From Leptospira perolatii (GTDB lineage Bacteria; Spirochaetota; Leptospiria; Leptospirales; Leptospiraceae), in assembly GCF_002811875.1 (NCBI RefSeq), contig NZ_NPDZ01000004.1, positions 1-64,000 of the forward strand: a stretch of 64,000 nucleotides of DNA, written 5' to 3'. Under the pieces are notes generated by a model that saw only the letters and a list, made by a program, of their open reading frames with translations, was not told where the DNA came from and ran no database searches. The position numbers and the translations under genes are program-made. Shown here piece by piece: positions 27,184 to 36,842 of the stretch (the stretch's first letter is position 1; every line of letters starts with the position of its first letter).

Positions 27184-29457
27184 ATGAGCGTAAGAACTCG
27201 TGTATCTATTATTTTGTCTCTTCTTTTGATCGTCGGTTCGATCCTAGTAACTACGGTAAATTCGTATATCGCTTATCAAAAATTGCGAAAAGAAGCCGAA
27301 GCAGGATCTAGACTTGCCTCGGAAAAGTATACAAGAGAGATCTCCGAATTCCTAAATATCGGACTCGGGGCGGTAAGAGGTTATCGCTCAGTTCTGGAGG
27401 AAACCAGACCGACTAGAGCTCAGATCATTAATTCATTGAGGGGATTTTTATCCAGGCAACCAGGCTACTTCGGTGCATGGGCTGTCTTTGAACCTCAGGC
27501 TTTCGACGGCTTGGACGAGCAATATCGGTTTGCCAAAGGCCACGACCATACTGGAAGATTTATCCCTTATATCAACCGAGCCAACAGCGAAACAGAACTT
27601 ACCTTTGAAAACTGCGTAAACTATGAAGACGAAGGTCCGATCGGCTACTACTACTCTGTTCCCAAAAAACAGAAACGTGAATTCTTGACTGAACCTACCA
27701 CCTATCTTGTTTCCAAAAGATACATACTCATGGTTTCACTTGTGGAGCCGATCATTCGAAACTCTAGGTTTGCCGGAGTCGTCGGAGTAGATATTACGAT
27801 CGATAAAATGCAGGTAGTGATCGGTAGCATTCGGCCATTTCGGGGCACAGGATATCTCGCCTTCCTTTCACCCGATGGAGTATTTGCCGCGAACGGACTT
27901 TCTCCTGAAACAGTCGGGCAAAAAATCGAAGCAGAAGCAGAAAGGCAGAGAATCACTCAAAAAATTTATCTGGCTGAGCCATTTATCGAAAACGATGCGA
28001 GCTATACGCATTTCTATTATCCAATTTATTGGGGAAATTCGGAAAAACCCTGGGCGATCAGGGCCTCTATACCAAATTCATTATATTATGAAGATTTAAT
28101 ATATATTTGGGCCGTCTCCCTCATATCTACATTTGGTATTCTGGGAATCATACTATTCACTCTTAGGTTCTCTTTTGATCGGTACGTATTAAGAGGATTA
28201 TCGCAGGCCATGGAGTATTCCGGAGAGATCGCCGGCGGAAATTTACAAGCGCGAGCAGAATATCCAAGAAGGGACGAAATAGGAGCACTACTCTCGGCGA
28301 TGGACAAAATGAGGGATAATTTGTCCAGGCATATGGAGGAAAGGATCAGAACACAGGCAGCATTGAGAGAAAGCCAGGAGATCAAGAGAAGAAACGAACT
28401 CATCGAATTCCAAAAAAAAGAACTGGAAGCTGCACTCGAAAACTTGCGGAAAGCACAGGGACAATTATTGCAGTCCGAAAGAATGGCCATCCTCGGCCAA
28501 CTTTCTGCTGGATTGAGTCACGAATTAAACAATCCGTTGGGCGCGATTAAAGCCTCTAACCAAACTCTTCAAGACTGCGTTCCTAGAATCCGAGCACTTC
28601 TTCCGAAGGTACATCAAATTTTATCGAATGTTTCTTCCGAAATTCGGATCCTCTATCTGCAATTTATGGAAGCTTGCAAATCTGGAGAATCAGAGATCGC
28701 AGGAATGGAAGCCAGAAGGAGAAGGAAGAGACTTTCAGAAACTCTACAAAGCTGGGGAGTTGAACCGCCAGACCCGGTCGCAGACACTCTTGCAGATATG
28801 GGGTTTACAGAACTCACTGATGAATACAGGCCCCTATTTTTACTCTCGGAATGGAACACTCTTCTGGAATACACCTACTTGGAAGAGTTATACTTTAGGA
28901 ATTCGGACACGATCCGAACTTCTGTAGACCGAGTTTCCAAAATTCTATTCGCACTCAGAAGCTATTCTGAAGGTGGAGGAAAAGACTCTCTCAAAGACAT
29001 CTCTATGGAAGAGACCTTGGATACGGTTCTGACCGTCTATCAACACTATATCAGAAGAGGCGTAGTAATCATTCGTTCTTTTGACGAAATTCCTCCAGTC
29101 AGATGTGTAAGGGAAGATATCGTTCAAGTCTGGACGCATCTAGTCCTGAACGCACTTCAGGCGATAAATTTTCAAGGAAAGTTGTATCTTCGACTGTTTC
29201 GAAAGGGGGACGAGGCAGTCGTAGAAATAGAGGATGATGGCCCCGGAATACCCGAAGAGATCGGTGATAAGATTTTCGACCCTTTCTTTACAACCAAGCA
29301 AGAAGGAGAAGGAAGCGGCCTAGGTCTGGACATTGTGAAAAGAATCGTAGCAAAATACGGTGGAAGAATCGAGTGGTCCAGCAAGCCCGGAAAAACTATT
29401 TTTAGAGTGTTCCTACCTTTTGTCCAAAAGGAACAGCCTTTGGAAGACGCAAGTTAA
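27184..29457 (+). CDS. dCache-HAMP sensor histidine kinase with extended DHp
   Basis: This 757-residue protein has TM1 (about 8-28), a dCache sensor (about 35-290) closely paralogous to that of the neighbouring chemoreceptor (shared AFDG, TGRFIPYINRA and GVVGVDI motifs), TM2 (about 300-325), HAMP, a coiled coil and a kinase core. The phospho-acceptor is H446 in LSHELNNP. The second helix of the dimerisation domain (VDRVSKILFALRSYS) starts about 135 residues later, roughly 80 more than usual. The ATPase boxes NALQAI, DDGPGIP and GSGLGLDIV are intact. It is followed 21 bases later by a second kinase with the same DHp layout. Confidence 0.92.
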   Translation: MSVRTRVSIILSLLLIVGSILVTTVNSYIAYQKLRKEAEAGSRLASEKYTREISEFLNIGLGAVRGYRSVLEETRPTRAQIINSLRGFLSRQPGYFGAWAVFEPQAFDGLDEQYRFAKGHDHTGRFIPYINRANSETELTFENCVNYEDEGPIGYYYSVPKKQKREFLTEPTTYLVSKRYILMVSLVEPIIRNSRFAGVVGVDITIDKMQVVIGSIRPFRGTGYLAFLSPDGVFAANGLSPETVGQKIEAEAERQRITQKIYLAEPFIENDASYTHFYYPIYWGNSEKPWAIRASIPNSLYYEDLIYIWAVSLISTFGILGIILFTLRFSFDRYVLRGLSQAMEYSGEIAGGNLQARAEYPRRDEIGALLSAMDKMRDNLSRHMEERIRTQAALRESQEIKRRNELIEFQKKELEAALENLRKAQGQLLQSERMAILGQLSAGLSHELNNPLGAIKASNQTLQDCVPRIRALLPKVHQILSNVSSEIRILYLQFMEACKSGESEIAGMEARRRRKRLSETLQSWGVEPPDPVADTLADMGFTELTDEYRPLFLLSEWNTLLEYTYLEELYFRNSDTIRTSVDRVSKILFALRSYSEGGGKDSLKDISMEETLDTVLTVYQHYIRRGVVIIRSFDEIPPVRCVREDIVQVWTHLVLNALQAINFQGKLYLRLFRKGDEAVVEIEDDGPGIPEEIGDKIFDPFFTTKQEGEGSGLGLDIVKRIVAKYGGRIEWSSKPGKTIFRVFLPFVQKEQPLEDAS

Positions 29458-29478
29458 GCGTAAGCGGTCGGCCCTATT

Positions 29479-32400
29479 ATGAATTTCGGATCGAAACAAT
29501 CTAGTCCTAATAATCACCCGGAGGATGAGCTCCGCAAGGCCAAGAATCGTATTCTAGAGTTAGAGGAACAATTAAAGACTCAAGGTTCTCAATCGGAAGC
29601 AGGATACTTAAGAGTTCTCCTAGATTATGCTCCTGATGCACTTTGTATCGTGAATCCCGCAACAGGGATTTTCACCGAAGTCAACAAACCAGCGGAGCAG
29701 CTTTTTGGTTTATCCAGGCAGGAATTACTGCGCATAGGTCCGGCCCAACTCTCACCTCCATTTCAACCGGATGGAAGACCTTCCCCAGAATCAGCGATCG
29801 AAAAGATCATGCAAGCCGTTCATGGCGAAACTCCGACTTTCTTTTGGGAGCACCTTCATTCTTCTGGTGAATCAAGGCCATGCGAGATTCAATTAGTTCT
29901 AATTCCAGGAAATCCTCCTTTAGTCCGAGGAAATTTAAAAGACCTTCGTTCGAAGATAGAGGCGGAGAAGGAAATTCAAAGGAGTCAAGAAAGATTTAAT
30001 CTTGTTATCGAAGGTGCGGACCTCGGTCTCTGGGACTGGGATATAATTTCGAACAAATATTTTCCAAATGAAAGATGGGCGAGTCTTCTCGGTTTAACCT
30101 TGGCCGAAGTGGAAAAGAATTTCGAATTTTGGAAATCCCGCGTTCACCCGGATGATCTTGCTCACACTCTCAAATTATTAAACGAACATCTCGAAGGAAT
30201 ATCAGAAATATTTGATACGGATTTTAGGATGCTATGCAAAGACGGATCCTGGAAATGGATTCGGTCTCGCGGAAAAGTAATCGAAAAGGATAGCAATGGA
30301 AAACCTCTAAGAGCTTTAGGCATTCACCTTGATATTAGCGAAGCAAAAGAGGCCGAACAACAATTAAGAGATAATAAAGAAAGTCTAAATCTAGCAATTC
30401 AAAGCGCAAAGCTCGGACTCTGGGATTGGTCCGTCGCCACCAAACAATACACAGTCGATGAGAACTGGTTGTTGATGCTCGGTTATCGTACCGGAGAAGT
30501 AAAACTAACGTATGAATTCTGGGTTAAAAGTCTACACCCGGACGATAGGGACAGAGTTGTCAAAGCTTGGTCCGATTATCTCAGTGGTCGATCGGATCAG
30601 TTCGAAGCTACATTTAGATTGAGATGCAAGGATGATTCATACAAATGGCTAATCACTCGCGGAACCATAGTGGAATGGACTATGAGAGGCCAGCCGAAAC
30701 GAATGATTGGGCTTCATATCGATATTTCAGAGCAAAAGAAAATCGAAGAAGAACTGAGAGAAACAAAGCTCTTTTTAGACCGAGCACAAAAGATCGCAAA
30801 AATCGGTTCTTGGGAATACGACCTAACCACTAAAAAGGTAACCCTTTCCGATGTATTAAAAGAAATTTTAGAAACAGAAACCGACACATTTCCTTATCAA
30901 ATCGAAAAAGTTCACCGTGCAGATAGGGAAAAGGTCGAGAACTATTTTCGGAAATCCCTAGAAACCGGAGTCGCAGAAGATTTAGAATACAGAATCATCA
31001 ACGGAAACGGAAAGGAAAAAATTCTTCTAAATAGAAACGAGTTCATCCGAGATATTACCGGCTCCCCGATCAAGCTCACAGGAACCATCCAAGATGTCAC
31101 CGAACAGAGGATAGCTGAGAAGCTCGATGCAAGAAAGAGAAAAGTAGAGGCTCTCGCAACATCAATTTCTACCGAACTAATCAATCTTCCAGGCCAAGAA
31201 ATCGGAGATGCAGTAAATGCAACTCTCCAAAAGCTCGGCGGTTTTTATTCGATGCAAAGGGTATTTCTGCTCTTGTATAATTACGAACAGAATACCAGCA
31301 AGGTAGCCTTCGAATACATTGATCCGAATGTAAAAAATCGAGTCTCCATTCTAGGCAAACTTGCCCCGTTAGAAATCAATCATCCGATTCTCTCTAGAAT
31401 TTTTGCCGGAGAATTGCTCCTATTAGGAAGAATGGATAAACTCGTGTCGGAAGAAAAAACACTTTCCGACTTTATGGACCAAAATCACTCCAAAACCCTG
31501 ATCACTTTCCCTTTGGGTTTAGGAGGAGAAATACTAGGTAATATTACTTTGTTAAGCGAACTTGAAAAATCGGATCTAATGCAGGAATTCGGGGATTTCG
31601 AGAGAGCTTACTTACGGGCAATCGGAGAAATGCTTTCGAATGCGTTGGAAAGGAAGAGAAGAGAAGAAGAACTGAGAATAGAACGGGACCTATTAGCCGG
31701 AATCATGGCTACTTCGGTCACCGCGATCACAGTATTGAATCCTCTAGGAGAAATCATGTATGCCAATCCCGCCGCAGAAGAAGTGCTCGGGGTTCGGATT
31801 CATGATTTGAGAAAAAGAGTGTATAACTCTCCTGAATGGAAGGCCACATCCATCGACGGGGGTCCTTGGTTGCCCGAAGACCAACCTTTCACCAGAGTTC
31901 TTGCATCAGGAAAACCGGTCTTTGATGTAAGACACGCAATCGAGGATGACCGCGGGACCAGGAAGCTTCTTTCGATCAACGGTTCTCCGATCAAAAACTC
32001 GCAGGGTGAAATAAGCAGCCTTGTTTTTTCCGTCATGGATATTACGAATTCGTTATTATCCGAAAAAGCTTTGAAAGAAAGCGAAGATCGATATCGTAGA
32101 GTCGCAGAACAAACCGGACAAATGGTATACGATTACAATATCAAGACAGGAAAATATACCTGGGCGGGCGCGGTTGAAAAATTGACCGGATACTCATTGA
32201 ATGAATTCCAGGCAATGAGTGCACAAACTCTTGAAAACTACATTCACCCCGATGATAGAGAGCACGTCGAACAATCCTGGAACGCTGCTCTCAACACTAG
32301 ATCACAGTTTATCGTAGAATACAGATTTCTTAAAAAAGAAAATTCTTATATGCTCGTTGAGGATAGCGGAATCTTTCTTTTTGACTCCTCTGGAGAGGCG

Positions 32401-34287
32401 TATCGGATGCTTGGGGCCATGGCAGATATCACGGAAAGACGCAAAGCTCAAAAGGACTTGATAGATTCCGAGGAGAGATTGCGTCTCGCTCTTACGGCTG
32501 CTAAGATGGGTACTTGGAGTTGGAAAATCGATAGTGGCGAAGTATTTTGGTCGGAGAATACGGCCGCAATTTTCGGACTAAAACCTCACGAATTCGGGGG
32601 AACTTTCGAAGAGTATTTGGATCTACTCCATCCGGAAGATCTCGAAAGGGTTCGCTTAACAATCAAAGATACGATTGAAGGAAAATCAGACGACTACAAT
32701 GTAGAACACAGAATTTTCCACTCGGACGGTAGCATTCATTGGCTAGAAGGAAAAGGTAGAGTATACCGGGATGCAAGTGGTGAAGCGGTTAGAATGGCCG
32801 GGACGGTGACCGATGTGACAGATAGAAAGGTTGCCGAAGAGGCACTTAGAGCTAGCGAGCTCAGATTTCAGACCTTTTACAAATTCGCAAACGAAGCGAT
32901 CATTTTCATCGATCCAAGAACGCAACGGATCTTGGATACGAATCCCGCCTTCTTGCACACTTTCGGCTATTCTGCGAAGGAAATTCACGGAGTATATGCG
33001 GAGAATCTTTTTACTCACGATTCCTGGGCTACGGTTTACGCAAGAGTCAGAGCTTATGAAACTGCAGATAATATCGAAATACACGCAGTCCGAAATAGCG
33101 GAAAAGAATTCCCCGCGATTTGTAGTATCCACTTTTACCGCGAAAAAGACGCATTTATCGCAGCCATCAGCCTCCTAGATACTTCGGCACTACAAGAAGC
33201 AGAAGAACTTAGAGTTATCAATTCCGAGATCTCGATAAGAAATCGATTGATCGAATTACAAAAATCTGAATTAGAGGAGGCACTGGAAAACCTCAAACGA
33301 ACGCAAGCACAACTGATACAATCCGAAAAAATGGCGGCTCTTGGTCAATTGATCGCAGGGATCGCCCACGAGATCAATAATCCAATCGGCGCGGTCCAAG
33401 CCTCGAATCAAAACTTACAGGAATGCTTACTGAGATTCCAAACTCTCTTGCCAGAGGTGCAGAGAACATTGAGTTCCATGCCCCCTTCTCAGGTGGATTC
33501 CTTCCGGTTATTCTTAAGAGAAGCGAGACAATCCAAGGAGCAGCTCGCTGGTATAGAACAGAGAAATGCCAAAAAAGAATTAACCAAGTCATTAGAAGCT
33601 TTGGGAATCACGTCAGCTTATGCATTTGCAGATACATTGACGGATATGGGATTCCAATCTCTGAATGAAAATATTTCATTCTTTCTTTTAGAGAAGAACG
33701 CACAAGTTTTGTTGGAATATGCTTCGATCGAATCCTTCTTTTTTAAGAACACAAGAACGATTCAAATCGCGGTCGATCGAGTTTCAAAAATCCTTTATGC
33801 TTTGAAAAACTTTTCCCACTTCGATACGAGTTCTTCCAAAATACTTACGAGTATCTCGGAAAACATAGAAACAGTTCTGACCATCTACCAAAATCAACTC
33901 AAGAAAGGAATCGAAGTAGTTAAAGAATACGGAGAACTTCCCAGAATATACTGTTATCCGGACGACCTTTTGCACGTTTGGACCAACTTGATCTACAATT
34001 CTTTGCAGGCGATGGACTTTAGAGGAAAAATCTTAATACGCACATTTGTACAAGGCGACTACGTGATTGTGGAGGTAAATGACAACGGCCCGGGAATTCC
34101 AAAGGAAATCAAAGACAAAATCTTTCAGCCTTTCTTTACTACGAAAAGGCCAGGAGAAGGCAGCGGTCTAGGCCTGGATATCGTAAAGAAAATCGTAGAA
34201 AAACATTCTGGAAAAATCGAAGTCGACACTAGTCCCGGATCCACTACTTTCAGAGTATCGATTCCGATCGCTACGACCCCAGAATAA
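29479..34287 (+). CDS. Soluble multi-PAS/GAF histidine kinase
   Basis: This 1602-residue protein has no membrane segment. After a short coiled coil it shows a chain of about eight PAS/PAC units (approximately residues 40-160, 170-295, 300-420, 425-545, 720-845, 850-980, 985-1110 and 1110-1235). A GAF-like domain lies between the fourth and fifth (about 555-715). A coiled coil leads to the kinase core with H1297 (IAHEINNP), the second DHp helix about 135 residues later, and intact NSLQAM, DNGPGIP and GSGLGLDIV boxes. Several PAS units carry the WDWD/HPDD signatures of PAS_3 folds. No receiver is fused; a convergent single-domain receiver gene follows. Confidence 0.92.
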   Translation: MNFGSKQSSPNNHPEDELRKAKNRILELEEQLKTQGSQSEAGYLRVLLDYAPDALCIVNPATGIFTEVNKPAEQLFGLSRQELLRIGPAQLSPPFQPDGRPSPESAIEKIMQAVHGETPTFFWEHLHSSGESRPCEIQLVLIPGNPPLVRGNLKDLRSKIEAEKEIQRSQERFNLVIEGADLGLWDWDIISNKYFPNERWASLLGLTLAEVEKNFEFWKSRVHPDDLAHTLKLLNEHLEGISEIFDTDFRMLCKDGSWKWIRSRGKVIEKDSNGKPLRALGIHLDISEAKEAEQQLRDNKESLNLAIQSAKLGLWDWSVATKQYTVDENWLLMLGYRTGEVKLTYEFWVKSLHPDDRDRVVKAWSDYLSGRSDQFEATFRLRCKDDSYKWLITRGTIVEWTMRGQPKRMIGLHIDISEQKKIEEELRETKLFLDRAQKIAKIGSWEYDLTTKKVTLSDVLKEILETETDTFPYQIEKVHRADREKVENYFRKSLETGVAEDLEYRIINGNGKEKILLNRNEFIRDITGSPIKLTGTIQDVTEQRIAEKLDARKRKVEALATSISTELINLPGQEIGDAVNATLQKLGGFYSMQRVFLLLYNYEQNTSKVAFEYIDPNVKNRVSILGKLAPLEINHPILSRIFAGELLLLGRMDKLVSEEKTLSDFMDQNHSKTLITFPLGLGGEILGNITLLSELEKSDLMQEFGDFERAYLRAIGEMLSNALERKRREEELRIERDLLAGIMATSVTAITVLNPLGEIMYANPAAEEVLGVRIHDLRKRVYNSPEWKATSIDGGPWLPEDQPFTRVLASGKPVFDVRHAIEDDRGTRKLLSINGSPIKNSQGEISSLVFSVMDITNSLLSEKALKESEDRYRRVAEQTGQMVYDYNIKTGKYTWAGAVEKLTGYSLNEFQAMSAQTLENYIHPDDREHVEQSWNAALNTRSQFIVEYRFLKKENSYMLVEDSGIFLFDSSGEAYRMLGAMADITERRKAQKDLIDSEERLRLALTAAKMGTWSWKIDSGEVFWSENTAAIFGLKPHEFGGTFEEYLDLLHPEDLERVRLTIKDTIEGKSDDYNVEHRIFHSDGSIHWLEGKGRVYRDASGEAVRMAGTVTDVTDRKVAEEALRASELRFQTFYKFANEAIIFIDPRTQRILDTNPAFLHTFGYSAKEIHGVYAENLFTHDSWATVYARVRAYETADNIEIHAVRNSGKEFPAICSIHFYREKDAFIAAISLLDTSALQEAEELRVINSEISIRNRLIELQKSELEEALENLKRTQAQLIQSEKMAALGQLIAGIAHEINNPIGAVQASNQNLQECLLRFQTLLPEVQRTLSSMPPSQVDSFRLFLREARQSKEQLAGIEQRNAKKELTKSLEALGITSAYAFADTLTDMGFQSLNENISFFLLEKNAQVLLEYASIESFFFKNTRTIQIAVDRVSKILYALKNFSHFDTSSSKILTSISENIETVLTIYQNQLKKGIEVVKEYGELPRIYCYPDDLLHVWTNLIYNSLQAMDFRGKILIRTFVQGDYVIVEVNDNGPGIPKEIKDKIFQPFFTTKRPGEGSGLGLDIVKKIVEKHSGKIEVDTSPGSTTFRVSIPIATTPE

Positions 34288-34341
34288 ATTTTTCGAATTA
34301 AGATTTTGCCGCAGAATGAATCAACTTGAAGAAATCGGAAA

Positions 34342-34728
34342 CTAGTTGAGCGCAGAAGTAATAGTGGTTACCAGTTCCTTTTCGTCCCAGGGTTTTTTAA
34401 GATAGCTATAAAGATTGATTTCCTTTTTCAGTGCTTCGACCGAAGCAATATCTGCGTGACCGGTAATGATGATCTTTTGAATTTCCGGATACCTTTGATG
34501 GACCTGGCGCAGGAATTCGTCTCCCTTAATGTTTGGCATTAACCAGTCGGAGATTACGATCAGAATTTTCACGCCCTCAGAGACCAATTCTTCGATAATC
34601 TGCATCGCCTCGGACGCATCCAAAGCGGTTTCGTATCTATATGAATCTCCGAGGTGACGCTTAACCTGGGATTTCATACTCATTAAGATCAGTGCTTCGT
34701 CATCGACGAAGAGTATCGCTTTCTCCAC
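34342..34728 (-). CDS. Single-domain response regulator
   Basis: This 128-residue receiver has the acidic pair D9-D10, the phospho-acceptor D61 in ISDWLMP, a Thr in the IITGHAD segment and the Lys of LKKPWD. No output domain is present, so it acts as a phospho-relay or allosteric protein, like CheY or a shuttle. It converges on the giant PAS kinase, its most likely phospho-donor by position (inference). Confidence 0.9.
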   Translation of the reverse strand: MEKAILFVDDEALILMSMKSQVKRHLGDSYRYETALDASEAMQIIEELVSEGVKILIVISDWLMPNIKGDEFLRQVHQRYPEIQKIIITGHADIASVEALKKEINLYSYLKKPWDEKELVTTITSALN

Positions 34729-34996
34729 TTTACCCCCAGATACTACCAGTATTTAGACGACAAAAAATCTACTATTTATCCTGTACAAAACCGGAGCAAG
34801 TGTGGAGGATAGCGATTCGCTTGTCGCTTGCAACTCATTTTCCGGGAAAATATTGTTCCACAATCTCTTTCCGCTTCCACCGAACTGACTAAAATCAGTC
34901 GACGATCGCATTAAAAAAATCAGTTATTTTCGAAGAACGGCCGTCCAACGCCCATCCCAAGGCTACTAAAATCTTCCATTAGAGATCGCTAACGGA

Positions 34997-36724
34997 CTAT
35001 TTGAAAACTTTAATCGGCGTAACCGGTAGTTCCGGAGAAGGTTCCATAACAAAGTAACCCTGGGAGAATTCAATTCCGAGAGAGCGGACTACTTCGAACA
35101 CTTCTCTAGTACTTACGAATTCTGCGACGACCGCGGCTCCAATCCTGTGAGCGAGCTCCGTGATCGCGGAAGTTAGTATGAATGCGGTTCGATTTCTCTC
35201 GACCGCTTGTATAAACTTCCCATCTATCTTAATAAAGTCCGGTTGAATCTCCAGTAATCTGGAAAAGTTAGAATGCTCCACACCAAAATCGTCAATCGCG
35301 ATCCCACAGCCGATTTCTTTCAATCCGCTGATTACTTTAAGCCTTTCGTCCCCTTTTATGCTCGAAGTTTCTAAAATTTCAAAAGTGACCTGAGCGGGAT
35401 TGATCTTATAATGCTCCATCCTGTGAGCCACCCATTTTGGAAAACTCTCACTGTCTAGCTCTGCCTCGGAGAGGTTTATGGAAAAGGAATAAGTAGATCC
35501 AGCGAACTTACGCAGCACTTTTTCAAAGAGCAAAGGAGTAATCAATCTCAACAATCCCGTTGAGTTTGCGAGCGAGATAAAAGTCGCCGGAGTGTAAACG
35601 TTCCCGTTTTCGACGATCCGAGCTAGGCACTCGAACTTCTCCACCTCTCCCGTGGTATTGTTTAAAATTCCCTGATAATAAGGGACTATATTCCCCAACC
35701 GAATTGCATTATTTAACCTTTTTCCTAGATCAATATTAATTTTATATAAATCCTGATCTTCCATCATTTCGGAATAATGATAGATTCCGGAAGCTGAATA
35801 TTCTCCCGGTTGTTGGCTTGCTTTTACCAAAGCCAGACGGGCCTTGTAATACAAATCTCTGTGCCCTTTTGCGGTCGCGATCGTGGCATTGATCCTGAAT
35901 GCAATTCCTTCGGTAGTAAGGTAGTCGGATCGGAGCAGAATTCTAAAGGCAATCAAATGCGGTAAAAATCTTTCCTCTGGGACTCGGGAAAGAATCGCAA
36001 CCTCATCCTCGTAGACATGAAAAATATCGCCATAATTACTCAGAATCGAACTCATCGAAGTCAGAAACTTCTTTAGAAGATCCTTATATAAGGAAACTCC
36101 AAAGTCCTTTGTGGTAAGAGAAGTGGATTCGATTCGGACCAATGCCAAAATGGATTCGACACCTTTTGTTTCGTTTTCCTCGAGTCTTCTTCTTAGATAT
36201 TCCAGGTTCGGTAATCCCGAATCCCTATTATACAGGAGTGCAAATTCGAGCTTTTGGTTCAATTCGATCAGAGACCGATCCGCTTCGAAAGACCTTAGCG
36301 CCTCTCTGACCGTAAGTACTAAGTCCGCCGAATCCCAAGGCTTGGCCAAATAGCGATATAATTTCGCTTTGTTAAGCGCATTACCCACGGCGTCCGCGGT
36401 TGCCTGACCGGTTAGCATGATTTTTCGAGTGTCCGGATTGGTACTTTGTACTTTGATTAAAAATTCGTCTCCACGGATTCCGGGCATGACCTGGTCACTA
36501 ATGGTTACTGCAATTGGAACTCCCGCATGGTTGCATTCTTCTATGATCGACAAACCTAGTTCGGCACTGTCTGCAGCCTCGACTACGTATTCTTGACCAA
36601 AGGCCAATTTGAGCTGTTCTTTTAATCCTCTAAGGATTATGAGCTCGTCATCAACGCATAATATAACAGGTTTTAATCGAGGCTCAATTGTAGATAACAT
36701 GGCTTTTGTACTATCCATCAGCAT
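34997..36724 (-). CDS. Receiver-degenerate GGDEF-EAL c-di-GMP phosphodiesterase
   Basis: This 575-residue protein has a receiver (residues 15-140; D25, D26, phospho-acceptor D77 in ISDQVMP, LAKPW Lys), a remnant diguanylate-cyclase fold (about 160-310) in which the signature is VYEDEVAIL instead of GGDEF, and an EAL domain (about 325-570). The EAL domain keeps FECLAR (EAL variant), INLS, FEILETS, IDDFG, IKIDG and SQGYF, so most metal-binding and catalytic residues are present. Loop 6 and the EGVE motif are altered (AEFVST). An active, receiver-controlled phosphodiesterase is plausible. Confidence 0.88.
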   Translation of the reverse strand: MLMDSTKAMLSTIEPRLKPVILCVDDELIILRGLKEQLKLAFGQEYVVEAADSAELGLSIIEECNHAGVPIAVTISDQVMPGIRGDEFLIKVQSTNPDTRKIMLTGQATADAVGNALNKAKLYRYLAKPWDSADLVLTVREALRSFEADRSLIELNQKLEFALLYNRDSGLPNLEYLRRRLEENETKGVESILALVRIESTSLTTKDFGVSLYKDLLKKFLTSMSSILSNYGDIFHVYEDEVAILSRVPEERFLPHLIAFRILLRSDYLTTEGIAFRINATIATAKGHRDLYYKARLALVKASQQPGEYSASGIYHYSEMMEDQDLYKINIDLGKRLNNAIRLGNIVPYYQGILNNTTGEVEKFECLARIVENGNVYTPATFISLANSTGLLRLITPLLFEKVLRKFAGSTYSFSINLSEAELDSESFPKWVAHRMEHYKINPAQVTFEILETSSIKGDERLKVISGLKEIGCGIAIDDFGVEHSNFSRLLEIQPDFIKIDGKFIQAVERNRTAFILTSAITELAHRIGAAVVAEFVSTREVFEVVRSLGIEFSQGYFVMEPSPELPVTPIKVFK

Positions 36725-36842
36725 AATCGATTTAATCCGAGAGCCTTGGTATTAGACGAAAATTTACTTTCATGCAATCTACCTTTCCTATATTTTTGCC
36801 CTCCAAATAGACCAATATCCCTGTCAAAGTTGGAAGGGCAGA

